NCBI GenBank assembly: GCA_946803715.1
Contig: CAMPET010000282.1
Location: 5,003-16,279 of the forward strand
Direction of reading: 5' to 3'
Length of the DNA stretch: 11,277 nt
From: Beroe ovata
Lineage: Eukaryota > Ctenophora > Nuda > Beroida > Beroidae
The notes beneath the pieces are model-generated. The model was not told the DNA's origin, did not search any database, and saw only the letters and a program-made list of their open reading frames with translations. Both the position numbers and the translations under genes were made by a program. This document shows positions 8,280 through 11,277 of this stretch, one piece after another (positions within the stretch are counted from its first letter, which is position 1; each line of letters opens with the position of its first letter).

Positions 8280-8333
8280 AACTACGAGCTTGATGCATAT
8301 CTAATATCTATCAGCAATGATCTGTCGCAATCA
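8280..8333 (+). CDS. Possible further Sos-like exon
   Basis: Directly after the TAG of the GT-rich tract, 18 codons read on at phase 0 as NYELDAYLISISNDLSQS, with a modest donor GTATTG at 8334 (or GTAAAC at 8375). YELDAYL resembles the part of the Sos REM domain that follows the conserved Trp-containing helix, where an aromatic-x-x-DAYLL pattern is found. That Trp helix, about 30 residues, would be missing between this and the preceding exon. Either the domain is shortened, the exon is chance, or true splicing goes elsewhere. Confidence 0.3.
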
Positions 8334-9045
8334 GTATTGTGCTTGACTGTTTCCGGTCCAGAACAATTAGAGTCGTAAACGATTATCGCGATTACTAATG
8401 CTGATAGACCACAAGTCTCAAAGTGTCTGATAGATCAGACTCTAATTCCTGTCCATCTCAAGACATGAGGACAGAAGACAGAGGCCTATCTTACACTCTG
8501 ATTCTGAATGCCCACGTACAGAATTCGATGTTGGCACAGTATAGGACAAAATACAATTTGAAGATGTACCAGTGTCAAAACTAATCTTGTAATTATCGAA
8601 ATTTTAGCGTTAATTAGCCCTTAGAAATGAGGCGGGTTTTATTATGGCTTTGTCAATACACCTGCCGATTTCTTTGGGAAGTTTGAATACTTTCATACAA
8701 TGTCATGGGAAGTGGGAACATAGTCAGGGAGTGACATTTTGATAACAGGTACATTATTCCACGTTGTTAAACACATATACAGGTTTATCAAATATTGAAT
8801 GATGAATCATACAATGTACAGTGTACACAGTATCTTCTGGAATCACATTAAAAAATGTACTCTACCTGTACACTTTATATCGCAAGTTATATCTCGATAC
8901 AGTAGATATCAGTGGGAGATCAATCTCCTGAGATCACTGTCCAGACACGGTGTTGATTGCTCTTCCGATTACGGAAATCGTGATAGTACGATTAGCACAA
9001 TTATCACTGCTCCTTGCTAATTGACGTGTCTGTGTGGGTTTGTGT
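8334..9045. other. Stretch without a supported gene
   Basis: No CDC25-domain exon was recognised. A 73-codon ATG frame at 8799-9020 has no family resemblance and overlaps hairpins and palindromic GTGTACAC-type motifs near 8818-8828. It is treated as chance. Confidence 0.5.
8910..8939. repeat. Nested inverted repeat
   Basis: GGAGAT-CA-ATCTCC (8915-8928) is a perfect six-bp stem, enclosed by CAGTG (8910-8914) and CACTG (8935-8939) with a short bulge on the right side. It could fold as a hairpin in RNA or be a binding site. Confidence 0.55.
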
Positions 9046-10012
9046 GACACTAGACAGTTCATGGGACACAAAAAGTCGTCTCAAGGCGACAAATAAAGTC
9101 AGAATTGTCTAAAAATTGGTATCGGAATTCTTGATCCATGTCCTAAGAATATCCCATCATAATTGGATCATTTGGAGAAAGTCGATGATTTGACCCTTTC
9201 AGATTTCCATACTAACCATCAGTGTTTTTGATCAGATTTGACGGAAAATTTTTGTGTCATATTTTCGATCAAAAATGGACCTAATCGACTCAAAATTTGA
9301 TGGGAAACACGAATCCGGCCATTTCAGCTCTTGTTTTTTGTTGCAAATTGCTCTAATTTCCGATTAAGCCTGATTGACACTAGAGAGTTCATGGGACACA
9401 AAAAATCGTCTCAAGACGACAAATAGAGTCAGAATTGTCTAAAAATTGGTATCGGAATTCTTGATCCATGTCCTAAGAATATCCCATCATAATTGGATCA
9501 TTTGGAGAAAGTCGATGATTTGACCCTTTCAGATTTCCATACTAACCATCAGTGTTTTTGATCAGATTTGACGGAAAATTTTTGTGTCATATTTTCGATC
9601 AAAAATGGACCTAATCGACTCAAAATTTGATGGGAAACACGAATCCGGCCATTTCAGCTCTTGTTTTTTGTTGCAAATTGCTCTAATTTCCGATTAAGCC
9701 TGATTGACACTAGAGAGTTCATGGGACACAAAAAATCGTCTCAAGACGACAAATAGAGTCAGAATTGTCTAAAAATTGGTATCGGAATTCTTGATCCATG
9801 TCCTAAGAATATCCCATCATAATTGGATCATTTGGAGAAAGTCGATGATTTGACCCTTTCAGATTTCCATACTAACAGTAACCATCAGTGTTTTTGATCA
9901 GATTTGACGGAAAACTTTTGTGTTACATATTTGTTCTACAATGGACCTAATCGACTCAAAATTTGATGAGGAACACGATTCCGGCCGTTTCAGGTCTTGG
10001 TTTTTTGTTGGA
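9046..10012. repeat. Right array of the same 330-bp satellite
   Basis: The landmark GTGTTTTTGATCAG starts at 9222, 9552 and 9888. The first step is exactly 330 bases, and the second is 330 plus a six-base insertion just before the last partial copy. Orientation is the same as the left array. Variants private to this array include TCAGCTCTTG for TCAGGTCTTG, TTGTTGCAAATTG for TTGTTGGAAATTG, TATCGGAATTC for TATCCGAATTC and CATGTCC for CATGCCC. The array begins inside a unit at TGACACTA, the same point where the left array stops, and decays after TTTTGTTGGAAA near 10012. Confidence 0.93.
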
Positions 10013-10949
10013 AAAGCTCCATTTCTGAAAGGAAAAGTCATAGATCTTACGGAATTCCAGTATCCGCAATTAGACCATACCTATCTTACCATGAAATAAG
10101 TCACCGATTAATTGGAGTAATCATGCCCATTATAACGTCTGTCACATGATATATTGATTGTTTTCATTAGTATTTAAAATTTGGATATTCGCGTGTTAAA
10201 CAACAACTGATGCGTCAAAAGCGTGGGAAAATCAATGATATATCTCAATTTAAACTGCGCGTGTCAATTGTCTATGTGTTTCTAAATCGTACAGATACTG
10301 GTTGATACTGATATCAATTGTCAAGTAGCACTGCTATTTTCAATGTTCTTTTCAATGCTTCTTGATGAAGCACAAGCAGGTCAATTTCCAAAACGTGATG
10401 TCATCATCATCTATTATAGTCTGCTTCCTGAGAGAATATGGTTAGTGAGAACAGTGATCTCAGACTTGGAATGAGACACGAATTATCGTGGAAATCACGG
10501 TTCTCAATTGACACCTATCGTTTGAATCCGAAAAACATACCTGAACCGAGTACAACACGAGTTGGTGTCTTATCATCTCGTGTAGGAAGCTGTGTGAGCT
10601 GCTGTCTGCGGATATGAGGTCATTAGCTAGTCTCAATATGTAAGAGGGGATGATTAGGGAGTAATCAGCTTTGCAAAACATCAAACTCTTATCTACTGCA
10701 GTGGTGATTGTGCACTGAGACAATTACATGAAGTGAGTGTTAAGTCGAGAGTGACAGATATGTACATGCAGACAGGGCGTGCAGAGTGAACTGTCAGTGC
10801 ATGGCTGTATACGTTCAGACAGGCAGGCATACGGACAGACAGACAGACAGGGAAACACTAACTTGACAGTTCTTCACTGGTAGGCTGCTTTTATCAGGAT
10901 ATATCTGACCCTATTTGCTACCTATTTGTAAAATAGACCTATCTACAAT
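10013..10949. other. Unassigned sequence after the right array
   Basis: AT-rich sequence without a recognised gene. One 54-base segment at 10586-10639 has an acceptor, an open frame and a good donor; it is discussed under findings. An 87-codon minus-strand frame at 10460-10723 overlaps it and has no family resemblance. Confidence 0.45.
10834..10850. repeat. GACA tetranucleotide microsatellite
   Basis: About four tandem GACA units, preceded by related CAGACAGGCAGGCA sequence from 10816. A similar but looser run occurs near 4167-4182. Confidence 0.85.
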
Positions 10950-11070
10950 GTCTGTGTGTGAATGTGTGTGAATGTGTGTGTGTGTGTGTGTGTGTATGTG
11001 TGTGACTGTGTATGTGTATGTGTGTGTGAGTGTGTCTGTGTGTTTATGTGTGTGTGTGTGAATGTGTGTA
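10950..11070. repeat. Long imperfect (GT)n microsatellite
   Basis: TGTGTG runs with AATG, TATG and ACTG interruptions that suggest a secondary period of about 10 bases. The open frame over it is a product of the repeat. Confidence 0.93.
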
Positions 11071-11148
11071 TGGAAACCACACGTATTGTTAATATGAGGG
11101 TATTTGATAATGAGTCTAGTTATACTGACCGTTACTCAAACCCATAGG

Positions 11149-11277
11149 TATATCCCCTCTTTCATCTCTCACCACGCCCTCACTCCTAATCCCCCAAATC
11201 ATCTCCTCTTCATTCCCACTACTCCCTTCCCCTTCCCCCCGCTCCCTTCCCTCATTCACTGCCGCTCCCCCCGCTCC
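11149..11277. repeat. C/T-rich tract running to the window edge
   Basis: The last 129 bases are mostly C and T on the + strand with runs such as CCCTTCCCCTTCCCCCC. This may be low-complexity sequence or a pyrimidine tract before an acceptor outside the window. Confidence 0.7.

Noticed and set aside
8799-9020. 73-codon + strand ATG frame
   Set aside because: No resemblance to the CDC25 domain or any other family, and overlapping hairpins suggest non-coding sequence.

Overview
The window looks like nuclear DNA from an early-branching animal. It is AT-rich and intron-containing, and GT..AG introns interrupt a protein that is clearly metazoan in type. It is full of (GT)n microsatellites, minisatellites and a 330-bp satellite. 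Single n characters at 230, 5704 and 7293 sit at or inside simple repeats and look like collapsed assembly gaps. The divergent Sos-type sequence and one possible 45-bp intron would suit a sponge, but that is a guess; no marker here fixes the species.

Layout: 1-229 is a 15-bp-type minisatellite. 380-2200 is an array of a 330-bp satellite with at least three identical consecutive copies. 2201-2960 is an island rich in CpG and GCGC, full of inverted repeats. 2961-4270 is AT-rich with no gene I can support. 4275-5113 holds three exon-like segments on the + strand that join in one frame, with a doubtful fourth at 5494-5544; I do not recognise the product. 5282-5525 has a cluster of CCAAT boxes and an AP-1 consensus. 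5678-5803 is a GT microsatellite. 5804-7257 has no recognisable gene.

The one gene I recognise is at 7385-8234 (+). Three exons with perfectly matched splice phases (2, 1, 0) encode the end of a PH domain, a linker and the first part of the RasGEF N-terminal (REM) domain of a Son-of-sevenless-like Ras guanine-nucleotide exchange factor. A possible fourth exon (8280-8333) lies beyond a 45-bp intron made almost wholly of GT repeat. I found no histone-fold, DH or first half of the PH domain upstream on this strand, and no CDC25 catalytic domain downstream. Either the introns are long and extend past the window or into gaps, or this is an orphan fragment.

8334-9045 is non-coding with hairpins. 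9046-10012 is a second array of the same 330-bp satellite, in the same orientation but with its own private variants. 10013-11277 is mostly unassigned, with GACA and GT microsatellites and a C/T-rich end. The two arrays bracket about 6.8 kb that holds all the exon-like sequence except one weak candidate at 10586-10639.
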